This document shows positions 36,441-44,509 of a DNA stretch of 64,000 bases, piece by piece (positions within the stretch are counted from its first letter, which is position 1; every line of letters begins with the position of its first letter). The stretch covers positions 5,791-69,790 of the forward strand of contig NZ_JAGXJW010000011.1 in assembly GCF_019091135.1 (NCBI RefSeq), written 5' to 3'. A model generated the notes under the pieces. It was not told where the DNA came from, did no database searches, and saw nothing but the letters and a program-made list of their open reading frames with translations. The position numbers were made by a program, and so were the translations under genes. The DNA comes from Cohnella sp. GbtcB17. GTDB taxonomy: Bacteria > Bacillota > Bacilli > Paenibacillales > Paenibacillaceae.

Positions 36441-37865
36441 TTAGAGCCACTTGCCCAGCCCGTCCGTACCCGGCTCGGACAGCGCGTCCAGGTCGGCCAG
36501 CTCGATATGCTCGCGCGGCACGACGGCGCGCTTCGGGAACACGATCGGCGGCGCCGGCTTCGTCGCGTCGACGATCGCCGCCGCGGACATGCGCGGCGTA
36601 TTCTTGCCTTCCTTGCTGTACTCCCAGTTGGTCGGCAGCAGGCCGCCCGGTCCGTTCCACTTGGGGATGACCAGCAGATCGCGCTCCGCGTCGAAGCGGG
36701 TGCCGATCGCCCATGCCACCTCCTCGCCCTTGAAGACGTCGATGTCGTCGTCCACGACGACGATGTGCCGCAGATTTTCCTGCTCGGTGTTGAGCGCGGC
36801 GAACGCCGCCTTTTTCACGTCGGCCTCCCGCTCCTTGTGAAGCGAGATGTAGCAGTGCATCCGGGCGTAGAACGGCACGTGCACGGTCTTCAGGCTCGGC
36901 ACGACTTCCTTGACGGTCTGGTAGATGCTGCCCGAGCGCGGCACGCCGCCGACGACTAGATGCTCCCGGCTCGAAGCGACGATATCCTGGAAAATCGCGT
37001 TGTTGCGATGTGTGATCCGCTTGATGCGGATCGTCGGCACCGAGCCGCCGCCCAGGTAGTGGCCCGGCCATTCGCCGAACGGCCCTTCCGCATGATCCTC
37101 GTCCGGCAGAATCTCGCCCTCGAGGATGATCTCCGCATGCGCGGGGACGAGCAGGTCGGACGTCTCCGCCTGGACGAGCTCCAGCGCTTCGCCCATCAGC
37201 GCGCCGGCCGCCTCGTACTCGCCGCCGATGCCCTGCACTCGCGACACCGAGCCCATGACGAAGCCCGGGTGATGTCCGAGCGCGATCGCAATCGGCGCGG
37301 GCTTGCCCAACTTTTTGTACTTCTTGTAGATCAGGCCGCCGTGATGCGCGCCGAGGAACCAGACGCCCATGTCGGTCGCGTTAAAAATCTGGTGCCGGTA
37401 GATGCCCGCATTGATCAAGCCGGATTCGGGATCGCGGATGATCATGACGCCGGCAGACAAATAAGGACCGCCGTCCAGCTCGTTGTGCACGGGGATCGGC
37501 AGCTTGCCCAGGTCGACGTCCTGCTCCGCAACGACGTTCTCCTTGACCTTCGCCTGCGACCGCTCGACGACGACCGGGGCGATCGGCTTCTGGAGCTTCT
37601 CGCCGTATACCCGAGGGATGTCCTGCACCTCGCAGCCCAGATACAGCGCGATGCGCTCGTATTCCGTGAGTAGGTTGGACACGCAGGCGAACTCGGCGCC
37701 TTTGACGTTATTGAACAGCAGCGCCGGGTATTGTCCTTTCTCCGCGAGTGCTGCGGCGTAGCCGGTGATCCCGAAGCGGGGATCGACCTCCTTGTCCACG
37801 AGCCGCACGCTGCGCTTGTCGAATTCCGCCAGTTGGCGGAGGTACGTTCTCAGATCCTGGGCCAT
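36441..37865 (-). CDS. UbiD family prenylated-FMN decarboxylase
   Basis: A 474-residue UbiD-family (de)carboxylase. Typical segments: PALLFNNVKGAEFACVSNL, GLINAGIYRHQIF with the conserved Arg157, GHHPGF, and EGPFGEWPGHY (E260, E265), corresponding to the prenyl-FMN and catalytic acid region. It would remove or add a carboxylate on an aromatic, heteroaromatic or alpha,beta-unsaturated acid using prenylated FMN; the UbiX-type prenyltransferase is not in this window. Start ATG at 37865 has AGGAG 8 nt upstream. It follows the transporter binding-protein gene by 18 bp, so uptake and decarboxylation are likely coupled. Benzoate-, phthalate-, furan- or pyrrole-type substrates are all possible. Confidence 0.92.
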   Translation of the reverse strand: MAQDLRTYLRQLAEFDKRSVRLVDKEVDPRFGITGYAAALAEKGQYPALLFNNVKGAEFACVSNLLTEYERIALYLGCEVQDIPRVYGEKLQKPIAPVVVERSQAKVKENVVAEQDVDLGKLPIPVHNELDGGPYLSAGVMIIRDPESGLINAGIYRHQIFNATDMGVWFLGAHHGGLIYKKYKKLGKPAPIAIALGHHPGFVMGSVSRVQGIGGEYEAAGALMGEALELVQAETSDLLVPAHAEIILEGEILPDEDHAEGPFGEWPGHYLGGGSVPTIRIKRITHRNNAIFQDIVASSREHLVVGGVPRSGSIYQTVKEVVPSLKTVHVPFYARMHCYISLHKEREADVKKAAFAALNTEQENLRHIVVVDDDIDVFKGEEVAWAIGTRFDAERDLLVIPKWNGPGGLLPTNWEYSKEGKNTPRMSAAAIVDATKPAPPIVFPKRAVVPREHIELADLDALSEPGTDGLGKWL

Positions 37866-37883
37866 GCTGCCATCTCCTGTTCG

Positions 37884-38936
37884 TTAGGGAAGTAATGAAG
37901 AATCTACTGCATCGGCGAACGGAATTTCCTTTTTCAAAATGCCTTGGTCAAGCTGCGTCTTCTGCACGTAGTCCGCGCCGCCCTGGGTCACCTTCAGCCC
38001 TTCGGGCACCTTGGTCAACTGGGTAGCGACGGCCTTCTTCAGCACGTCGGCCGGAACCTTGTCGAACAGCTTCTGCACAGTGGCTGCCGCGCTGTCCGGA
38101 TCCTGCTGCGCACGTGCGTTGACTTCGGTGGTTACCTGCAGGAATTGCTTCATCAGATCCTGGTTTTTGGCGACCCAATCCGTCTTCGCCATGATGACGA
38201 TGCCGGCGAACTCGAACGGCGGATCGTACAGCACGCGGTAGTTGCCCGTCGCGACCATCTGCGACAGCGTCGGCTCGGACACCATGCCGCCGGCCGCTTG
38301 GCCACCCTCGATCGCCGCCAGCATCGTCGCGCCGCTGCCGCCGTTGATGAGCTTCACGTCTTTTTCCGGATCAAGCCCGGCTTCCTTCAAGCCTTCGCGC
38401 AGGCCGGTGTCGGACAGGCTGCCGACCTTGGTGACGGCGAGCGTCTTGCCTTTCACTTCGGCCAGCGATTGATAAGGCGCGTCCTTCTTCACGACGAGCG
38501 AGTAGCCGACGCCGTTGAAGATCTCGGCATATGCCTTGACGCCGAGGCCGTTCTGAATCTGGCGCAGGACGTGCTCGTAGGAGCCGAGCACGACGTCGAG
38601 ACTGCCGCCGACGAGCGCTTGCACCATGTCGGAGCCGGCCGTGAAGTCCTTCTCGTCGATCTCGATGCCGGCTTTCTCGTAGGAGCCGTCGTTGATCCCG
38701 ATCTGGGCGACGATCGGCGTCATGCCGCCGCCGACGAGACCGAGACGGATCTTGCCGCCGGCCGGCGCCGCAGGAGACGCTTCGCCGCTGCCCGAGGCGG
38801 ACGGCGAAGCCGATGCCGTTGAGCCGGCGCCGGAGCTTGCGCTGGCGTTCGAATTGGAGTTGGAATTGCCGCACGCAGACAAGACGACCAGCATGATCGA
38901 CAGCAGCAGCAGCGCGAATGATTTTTTCTTTTTCAC
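37884..38936 (-). CDS. NitT/TauT-type substrate-binding lipoprotein
   Basis: A 350-residue binding protein of the nitrate/sulfonate/taurine/phthalate-type ABC importers. Signal peptide with KKKKS, hydrophobic stretch and lipobox LSAC, followed by a Ser/Ala linker. Mature part: KIRLGLVGGGMTPIVAQIG, SDMVQALVGGSLDVVLGSYEH, LAEVKGKTLAVTKVGSLSDT and GQAAGGMVSEPTLSQMV. The start is a GTG at 38936 with GAGGAGG 8 nt upstream; the long open frame beyond it overlaps the permease. The family takes up small anions; the ligand here is probably the carboxylated compound handled by the neighbouring enzymes. Confidence 0.92.
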   Translation of the reverse strand: MKKKKSFALLLLSIMLVVLSACGNSNSNSNASASSGAGSTASASPSASGSGEASPAAPAGGKIRLGLVGGGMTPIVAQIGINDGSYEKAGIEIDEKDFTAGSDMVQALVGGSLDVVLGSYEHVLRQIQNGLGVKAYAEIFNGVGYSLVVKKDAPYQSLAEVKGKTLAVTKVGSLSDTGLREGLKEAGLDPEKDVKLINGGSGATMLAAIEGGQAAGGMVSEPTLSQMVATGNYRVLYDPPFEFAGIVIMAKTDWVAKNQDLMKQFLQVTTEVNARAQQDPDSAAATVQKLFDKVPADVLKKAVATQLTKVPEGLKVTQGGADYVQKTQLDQGILKKEIPFADAVDSSLLP

Positions 38937-39058
38937 GGAAATAGCCCTCCTCTTAAATATGAAGCTTGTGCTTGGATATATATCAAGCCGCTCCGTTTGT
39001 CGGGTCCAGCGTAATGTAGGTCTTATAAAAAGGAGAAGCTTGCCCGGGCGGATGCCCT

Positions 39059-39856
39059 TTAGCGGTGACGGAGCAGGACGCGCTCCAACAGCAGCACGCA
39101 TTGCTCGAGAACGACGGCGATCAGCATGATCAGCACGAGTCCGGTGAAAATGCCCGTCGTATCCAGCATGTTCGACGAGTATGTGATGTAGTAGCCAAGT
39201 CCCCGGTTGGAGCCGACGAGCTCCGCGATGACCGAGCCGATGAGCGCCATGCCGATGTTGAGCCGGATGCTGGTGAGAATCCAGACGGTGATCGACGGGA
39301 GGACGACCCAGCGCAGCTTGTGCGACCACTTGGCCTTGTACGTGCTCATCATGTCCATCAGGTCTTTATCGATGTTGCGCATGCCCTCGAACGCGTTGTA
39401 AAACGCCACGAAGATAACCATCGCCGTGACCATCAGAATCTTAGAGGAGAGTCCGATGCCGAACCATACGATGAACAGCGGCGCCAGCGATACGCGGGGC
39501 AGACTGTAGAGCGCCATCATGTACGGATAGATCCATCGTTCGAAAATACCGCTGAACGCGAGCCCGATGCCGAGCAGCGTGCCGCCGACCATCCCGATCG
39601 CGAGACCCGCGATCGCCTCCTGCAGCGTCGCGCTCATGTGATACCACAGATCCCCGTCCCCGAGCATCTCGACGATCCGGCCGCCGATGAGAGACGGCTT
39701 GCTCAGCCAGAAAGCGTTGAACGCGCGGCCGGACAGCAGTTCCCACGCGCCGATCAGCAGCACGAACACGACGATGCGGCCGGCCCATACGGACGTCTTG
39801 GAATACTCGCGTTCGCGAAAGCCCGAGCGGGTCGCGCGCTTCGAAGTTGCAGCCAT
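39059..39856 (-). CDS. NitT/TauT-type ABC transporter permease
   Basis: A 265-residue permease with about six hydrophobic segments, of the SsuC/TauC/OphH type. Typical: LSKPSLIGGRIVEML, ALYSLPRVSLAPLFIVWFGIG and the cytoplasmic loop MRNIDKDLMDMMSTYKAKWSHKLRWVVLPS. ATG at 39856 overlaps the ATPase stop by one base (TGATG), with GGGAGG 9 nt upstream: tight translational coupling. Part of the importer in the pxp-ubiD cluster. Confidence 0.94.
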   Translation of the reverse strand: MAATSKRATRSGFREREYSKTSVWAGRIVVFVLLIGAWELLSGRAFNAFWLSKPSLIGGRIVEMLGDGDLWYHMSATLQEAIAGLAIGMVGGTLLGIGLAFSGIFERWIYPYMMALYSLPRVSLAPLFIVWFGIGLSSKILMVTAMVIFVAFYNAFEGMRNIDKDLMDMMSTYKAKWSHKLRWVVLPSITVWILTSIRLNIGMALIGSVIAELVGSNRGLGYYITYSSNMLDTTGIFTGLVLIMLIAVVLEQCVLLLERVLLRHR

Positions 39857-40647
39857 CAGTCGATCCCTCCCGTACCGCCGCCGGACATCTGCATCCAGAT
39901 TTCCCTTTGCAGCTCTTTGAACACCGGATCGAACCGGATGTCGTAAAAAGGTCTTGGCCGCGCGAGCCGGATATCGAACTCGGCCTTGATCCGCCCAGGG
40001 CGGTCCGTCATGACTATGACGCGGTCGGACAGCGCGATCGCTTCCTCGATGTCGTGCGTGATGAACAGCACGCTCTTGCCGACCGACTCCCAGATGTGCA
40101 GAAACTGCTCGCCGATCTTGACGCGGGTCTGCGCGTCGAGCGGACCGAACGGCACGTCCATCAGGTAGATGTCCGGATCGTAGGCGAAGGTGCGCGCGAG
40201 CGCGACCCGTTTGCGCATCCCCCCGGATAGCTGCTTCGGATAGAAGTTCGCGAAGCCTTCGAGTCCGACCATTTTCAGCAGCCGGTTCGCCTCCGCGACC
40301 TGCTCCTTGTCGGGCAGTCCCTTGATCGCCAGCGGCAGCCGGACGTTGTGCAGCACCGTCTTCCAGGGGAGCAGCGCGTCGTTCTGAAACACCATGCCGA
40401 CTCCGTCGGGAACGTCGTCGATCGGCTTGCCGTCAATATAGGCGGCTCCCGCCGCCGGCTGCAGCAGACCGGCCGCCACCTTGAGCAGCGCCGACTTCCC
40501 GCAGCCGCTTGGGCCCACGACGGAGACGAATTCGCCGTCCTTCACGTCCAGATCGACGCCCCGGAGCGCGACGGTCCGCTGTCCCTTCGTATGATATTCC
40601 ACGGCCAAATCCCGTATCGAGAGCTTCGGCTCCTTGTCGTTTGCCAT
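39856..40647 (-). CDS. NitT/TauT-type ABC transporter ATPase with altered Walker B
   Basis: An ATP-binding subunit of 263 residues. Walker A GPSGCGKS at 45-52, followed by Ala53 where Thr is usual; Q-loop in VFQNDALLPW; signature LSGGMRKR at 140-147; D-loop FGPLDAQTR; H-loop THDIEEA. Walker B reads YLMDVPFG: D164 is kept, but Val165 replaces the catalytic Glu normally found (LMDEPFG). The codon is GTG on the coding strand. This is the same substitution seen in the siderophore ATPase at 29660-30424. Start: the ATG of MANDKEP at 40647 with GGGAGGG 9 nt upstream. pxpC ends 4 bp before it, so importer and 5-oxoprolinase genes are one unit. Confidence 0.93.
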   Translation of the reverse strand: MANDKEPKLSIRDLAVEYHTKGQRTVALRGVDLDVKDGEFVSVVGPSGCGKSALLKVAAGLLQPAAGAAYIDGKPIDDVPDGVGMVFQNDALLPWKTVLHNVRLPLAIKGLPDKEQVAEANRLLKMVGLEGFANFYPKQLSGGMRKRVALARTFAYDPDIYLMDVPFGPLDAQTRVKIGEQFLHIWESVGKSVLFITHDIEEAIALSDRVIVMTDRPGRIKAEFDIRLARPRPFYDIRFDPVFKELQREIWMQMSGGGTGGID

Positions 40648-40651
40648 CGGC

Positions 40652-41680
40652 TTACACCCTCCCGTTCCCGCTGGCCTGCATGCGTTCCAGCCCGCTGCGC
40701 AGCGTTCGAATTCCGTTCTCACGTACCAGATACAGCCGCTGCGCCTCCTGCAAGGAAACGCGCCGGAAGCGGACCGTGCCGCCCAGATTGGTCTGGGCCA
40801 GCAATGGCAGATCCACCGATGCCACCTGCGCGATCTTCGGGTACCCGCCCGTCGTCTGCCGGTCCGCCATGAGCGCGATCGGCTGGCCGTCCGGGGGCAC
40901 CTGCACCGTCCCGAACGTCACCGCCGATGAGATGAGCTCCCGCTTTTCCTTTAGACGCAGGCCGTCGCCCTCACCGGATAGCCGGTATCCCATCCGGTCG
41001 GAATCGGTCCGTACTTTGAAGGCGTCGGCGAAAAACCGCTCCGCGCTCTCCGCTTCGAACAGCGCCATCTCCTGTCCCGCGACCGCCCGCACCTCCGGGT
41101 TCGCCGCATAGGACGGCAGCAGGTCCGGCGCGACCGACCAGCGGCTGAATGCGACGCCGTCCGCCTGCGCTTCGTCCGCGAGCAGCGACGCGAGCTTTTT
41201 GCCGGCCGCGTGCAGCGCTCCGACCGGGAGCCGGTCGCCTTTTTGCAGCGCCCGGCCTTCCCAGCCGCCGATTCCCGCACGCAGATAGGTGGAGCGGCTG
41301 TTCATCTTCGCCGGCGCGTCCACACCGCCCGCGACCGCAAGGTAAGCGCGGCAGCCGTGCCGTGCGGGACCGAACCGCAGGACGCTTCCTTCCGGTGCGA
41401 AGACCGTCTTCCACAGCGGCAGCGTCCGGTCGTTCAGCTGCGGCGACAGGTCGCCGCCGCAGACGGAGACGAGCGCAGCCTCCGCGAAGTAAATCTCCGG
41501 CCCCAACATCGTGATCTCGAGTCCGGCCGCCTGCTCGTCGTTGCCGACCAGCAGGTTCGCCACCCGCAGCGCGAAGGCGTCCATCGCGCCGCCGACGATG
41601 ACGCCGTACTGCTGGGCGCCGTGCCTGCCGAGATCCTGGACTGTCGTCAGCAGCCCGGGCTTTACGATAATCATGCTCAT
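40652..41680 (-). CDS. pxpC: 5-oxoprolinase subunit C (KipA/allophanate hydrolase subunit 2 type)
   Basis: A 342-residue protein of the biotin-dependent carboxyltransferase-like/KipA family. Recognised from IIVKPGLLTTVQDLGRHGAQQYGV, GGAMDAFALRVANLLVGNDE, LEITMLGPEIYF, AYLAVAGGVDAP, STYLRAGIGGWEGRALQKGD and VPPDGQPIALMADRQTTGGYPKIAQV. With PxpB it forms the part of 5-oxoprolinase that acts with PxpA. Start ATG at 41680 overlaps the pxpB stop by four bases (ATGA), the usual coupling of these genes. In B. subtilis the homologues KipI and KipA also affect the sporulation kinase KinA. Confidence 0.94.
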   Translation of the reverse strand: MSMIIVKPGLLTTVQDLGRHGAQQYGVIVGGAMDAFALRVANLLVGNDEQAAGLEITMLGPEIYFAEAALVSVCGGDLSPQLNDRTLPLWKTVFAPEGSVLRFGPARHGCRAYLAVAGGVDAPAKMNSRSTYLRAGIGGWEGRALQKGDRLPVGALHAAGKKLASLLADEAQADGVAFSRWSVAPDLLPSYAANPEVRAVAGQEMALFEAESAERFFADAFKVRTDSDRMGYRLSGEGDGLRLKEKRELISSAVTFGTVQVPPDGQPIALMADRQTTGGYPKIAQVASVDLPLLAQTNLGGTVRFRRVSLQEAQRLYLVRENGIRTLRSGLERMQASGNGRV

Positions 41681-42465
41681 CGCAGCGCCGCCTCCCGCCT
41701 GTCGAATTCCTCCCGGGAGATGGGCCGGAACCGGACGATATCCCCCGCCCGCAGCAGCGTAGGCGGCATGGCGTCCGGCAGGAACAGCGGCTCGGGCGTC
41801 TTGCCGATGAGCTGCCAGCCGCCGGGCGTCGCGATCGGATACACGCCGGTCTGGTCGCCGGCGATGCCGACGGTCCCCGCGGGGATCGACAGCCGCGGCG
41901 TCTGCCGGCGCGGCGTGGCGATACGCTGCGGCAGTCCGCCAAGGTAGGCGAAGCCCGGTGCGAAGCCGAGCATATAGACGAGATAGTCGGCGGAGGCATG
42001 AATGTCGATGACCTCTTGCTCCGTCAATCCGTGGGTCGCCGCCACCTCGGGCAGATCGGGACCGAGCTCCCCGCCGTAGCAGACGGGAATTTCCGTCACT
42101 CTCGGCGCGCTTTTCGCCGCGTCCTCCAGCTTCGTCAGCTGATCGCCGAGCCACCTGGCGACCAATGCGAGCGGATCGGCGAGCTCGGACGATTCGGCAA
42201 GGCCGACAAACCCGCCAAGTCCCGCCAACGCCTCAAACGGATCGAAGTATACCGTCACGGACAGGAAGGCGGGCACGTATTCGATCATCCCGGGGAAACG
42301 ATGCCGCTCCAGGTGCTCCGCCAGCTGCCTCACCCGGTCGTGCGTCTGGCGGCAGATCGTCTCACCGAGCTGCACCGTGACCGCCGAGTCGCCGAGCGGC
42401 AGCAATTTGGCCTCGACTGCGCCGTATTTTTCGTAGTTGTCGGCCAAGCCTTCCAATTTCACCAT
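41677..42465 (-). CDS. pxpB: 5-oxoprolinase subunit B (KipI/allophanate hydrolase subunit 1 type)
   Basis: A 262-residue PxpB/KipI protein. Typical stretches: KLLPLGDSAVTVQLGE, YVPAFLSVTVYFDP, VTEIPVCYGGELGPDLPEVA, DYLVYMLGFAPGFAYLGGLPQRIATPRR and SIPAGTVGIAGDQTGVYP. First gene of the leftward cluster. The exact start is uncertain: GTG-ATG-GTG codons follow AAGGTG closely, and I set it at the ATG at 42465. Its promoter (42548-42575) and a palindrome in the leader (42496-42512) lie in the gap shared with the IclR gene. Confidence 0.93.
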   Translation of the reverse strand: MVKLEGLADNYEKYGAVEAKLLPLGDSAVTVQLGETICRQTHDRVRQLAEHLERHRFPGMIEYVPAFLSVTVYFDPFEALAGLGGFVGLAESSELADPLALVARWLGDQLTKLEDAAKSAPRVTEIPVCYGGELGPDLPEVAATHGLTEQEVIDIHASADYLVYMLGFAPGFAYLGGLPQRIATPRRQTPRLSIPAGTVGIAGDQTGVYPIATPGGWQLIGKTPEPLFLPDAMPPTLLRAGDIVRFRPISREEFDRREAALR

Positions 42466-42495
42466 CACCTTGTATAATGAATCCTGTACGACTAA

Positions 42496-42512
42496 ATCCC
42501 GAATTTCGGGAT
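42496..42512. promoter_or_regulatory. Candidate IclR operator, perfect palindrome
   Basis: ATCCCGAATTTCGGGAT is a perfect palindrome with 8-bp arms and one central base, in the leader of the pxp cluster. A half-similar block (ATCCCAAATTT) follows at 42517-42527. The position between promoter and start codon suits repression by the divergently encoded IclR protein. No binding evidence; inferred from symmetry and position. Confidence 0.6.
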
Positions 42513-42547
42513 ATCAATCCCAAATTTCAAATCTTTTTAATACGATC

Positions 42548-42575
42548 ATTATAGTAGGTAATTAAAAAATAGCAA
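42548..42575 (-). promoter_or_regulatory. Promoter of the pxp-ubiD catabolic cluster
   Basis: Reading leftward, TTGCTA (complement of 42570-42575) and TATAAT (complement of 42548-42553) are 16 bp apart, close to a sigma-A promoter. The transcript would begin near 42541 and contain the palindrome at 42496-42512. Confidence 0.6.
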
Positions 42576-42701
42576 GTAGCAATTCGCATCTTGGCGTCGG
42601 ATGACAACAATCGCATACCCAAGCGCTGCAGGTTCAGGTTATACTTACCGAATAAAGGCGGCAGGTTGGGCGCGAGACGGTGCGGATATCAGGAGGAAGT
42701 C

Positions 42702-43478
42702 GTGGATAATAAAAGTAAAAACAAAACGGTTATCAAATCGATGGATCTATTGAATTTGTTTTTGAATCATAACAAGCTCGCCATGAACGACATCATCCGC
42801 CTGTCCGGCGTCCCCAAGTCTTCCGCCCACCGGATGGTCGGCTCGCTCGCGGACATGGGCTTCCTGACCAAGGATGCGGACGGTATGTATGCGCTCGGCC
42901 TGCTGTTCCTTCAATTCGGCAACCTGGTCGCAGAGCGGCTCGACATCCGCCATGTCGCAGTGCCCGACATGCTGCGGCTGCGGGACGGCATCGACGAGGC
43001 CGTCCACCTCGCCGTACGCGACGGCGACTTCTCGATGTACGTCGAGAAGCTCGACACCGACCATCCCGTGCGGCTGTTCACGAAGATCGGCCGAAAGGCG
43101 CCGCTTTATGCGGGCGCCTCGTCGCGGATTTTGCTGGCCTTTATGCCCGATGCGGAGCGGGAGCGTTACTTAAGCGAGGTCCGGCTCGAGAAGATCGGAG
43201 ACGGCACGATCGTCAGCATGGGCAAGCTGCGAGAGACGCTGGCCTTGACCCGGAAGACGGGGTACAGCTTCAGCCGATCCGAGCTGGAGAACTACACGGC
43301 GGAGCTGTGCGCCCCCATCTTCGATCACGCCGGCCGGATGGCCGCCGGGCTCAGCATCGCCGGCCCGGAAGTCCGGTTCGGCGAGGACCGCCTGCCCGAG
43401 CTCATCCGCACCGTCAAGCAGACCGCCCACGACATCTCGCGGAAGCTCGGCTACGCAGGGCCGCCGATCGCGCTGTAG
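42702..43478 (+). CDS. IclR family transcriptional regulator
   Basis: A 258-residue IclR regulator. The N-terminal winged helix spans about 10-70 (MNDIIRLSGVPKSSAHRMVGSLADMGFL) and the C-terminal effector domain about 80-250 (RDGDFSMYVEKLDTDHPVRLFTKIGRKAPLYAGASSRILLAFM, GYSFSRSELE). The start is a GTG at 42702 with AGGAGG 5 nt upstream; the open frame extends further upstream without conserved residues. Divergent from pxpB. In B. subtilis the kip (pxp) operon is repressed by an IclR protein, KipR, so this is probably the cluster's specific regulator, with the transported compound or an intermediate as inducer. Confidence 0.94.
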   Translation: MDNKSKNKTVIKSMDLLNLFLNHNKLAMNDIIRLSGVPKSSAHRMVGSLADMGFLTKDADGMYALGLLFLQFGNLVAERLDIRHVAVPDMLRLRDGIDEAVHLAVRDGDFSMYVEKLDTDHPVRLFTKIGRKAPLYAGASSRILLAFMPDAERERYLSEVRLEKIGDGTIVSMGKLRETLALTRKTGYSFSRSELENYTAELCAPIFDHAGRMAAGLSIAGPEVRFGEDRLPELIRTVKQTAHDISRKLGYAGPPIAL

Positions 43479-43518
43479 CGGCGGTCGACTGGCGCAGGAA
43501 GGCACGAGTCCGTTTGCT

Positions 43519-44395
43519 CACCCGCCGCTAACGGGATGCGAGCGAATAGCGCAAAATTGCGCTATTGTCGCTCGCACCGCCCAGCCCGCTCTTCCGCCGC
43601 TAACCAGATACGCACGGATAGCGCGAAATCGCGCTATTGTCGCTCGCGCCGCCCCTGTCCGCTCCTCAGCCGCTAACCAGATACGCATGAGTAGCGCAAA
43701 ATCGCGCTATTGTCGCTCGCACCGCCCAGCCCGCTCTTCCGCCGCTAACCAGATACGCACGGATAGCGCGAAATTGCGCTATTCTCGCTCGCACATCCCC
43801 ACCCCGCTCTTCCGCCGCTAACCAGATACGCACGGATAGCGCGAAATTGCGCTATTCTCGCTCGCACCGCCCAGCCCGCTCTTCCGCCGCTAACCAGATA
43901 CGCACGGATAGCGCAAAATTGCGCTATTCTCGCTCGTACCGCCCAGCCCGCTCCTCCGCCGCTAACCAGATACGCATGAGTAGCGCAAAATTGCGCTATT
44001 GTGACTCGCCCAGCCCAGCCCGCTCTTCCGCCGCTAACCAGATACGCACGGATAGCGCAAAATTGCGCTATTGTCGCTCGCACATCCCCACCCCGCTCCT
44101 CAGTCGCTAACCAGATACGCACGGATAGCGCAAAATCGCGCTATTGTCGCTCGCACCGCCCAGCCCGCTCTTCCGCCGCTAACCAGATACGCACGGATAG
44201 CGCGAAATTACGCTATTCTCACTCGCACAGTCCAGCCCGCTCTTCCGCCGCTAACCAGATACGCACGGATAGCGCAAAATTGCGCTATTGTCGCTCGCAC
44301 ATCCCCACCCCGCTCCTCAGTCGCTAACCAGATACCCACGGATAGCGCAAAATCGCGCTATTCTCGCTCGCACCGCCCCAGCCAGCCAGCTCGCC
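43519..44395. repeat. 72-73-bp palindromic tandem array, twelve copies
   Basis: Units start (GCTAAC) at 43527, 43599, 43672, 43744, 43817, 43889, 43961, 44033, 44106, 44178, 44250 and 44323, alternating 72 and 73 bp. Each contains the hairpin ATAGCGCAAAATTGCGCTAT and the constant block GCTAACCAGATACGC; the first unit is more diverged. The inner stem pair varies between copies (A-T, G-C, G-T, A-C). It fills the 1031-bp gap between the convergent IclR and MFS genes. Open frames crossing it on both strands only reflect the near-multiple-of-three period. Not CRISPR, because the entire unit is conserved. Confidence 0.92.
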
Positions 44396-44456
44396 CGCAT
44401 AGCCTCCTCCCGCAGCGCAACTTCGGATGTCGATAGCCCGAAATGCAAAGAAGCCG

Positions 44457-44484
44457 CCCCAGAGTCATGTTCATGACTTTGGGG
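44457..44484 (-). terminator. Terminator-like hairpin of the rhamnoside operon
   Basis: A 13-bp stem with one mismatch, CCCCAGAGTCATG / CATGACTTTGGGG, closes a 2-nt loop 25 bp after the MFS stop codon. The T-tract is poor, so it may act mainly as a transcript-end stabiliser. Confidence 0.5.
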
Positions 44485-44509
44485 ACAGCTCCTTTTGTTG
44501 CGTCTCGAA

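Noticed and set aside
38937-39329. An extension of the NitT/TauT binding-protein frame upstream
   Set aside because: It would remove the signal peptide from the N-terminus and overlaps the permease gene; the GTG at 38936 has a strong ribosome binding site.
43519-44395. CRISPR array
   Set aside because: The whole 72-73-bp unit is conserved; there are no unique spacers and no cas genes in the window.
43745-44436. Repetitive open frames across the 72-73-bp array on both strands
   Set aside because: Periodicity close to a multiple of three keeps frames open. No ribosome binding site, and the period alternates 72/73, which breaks the frame.
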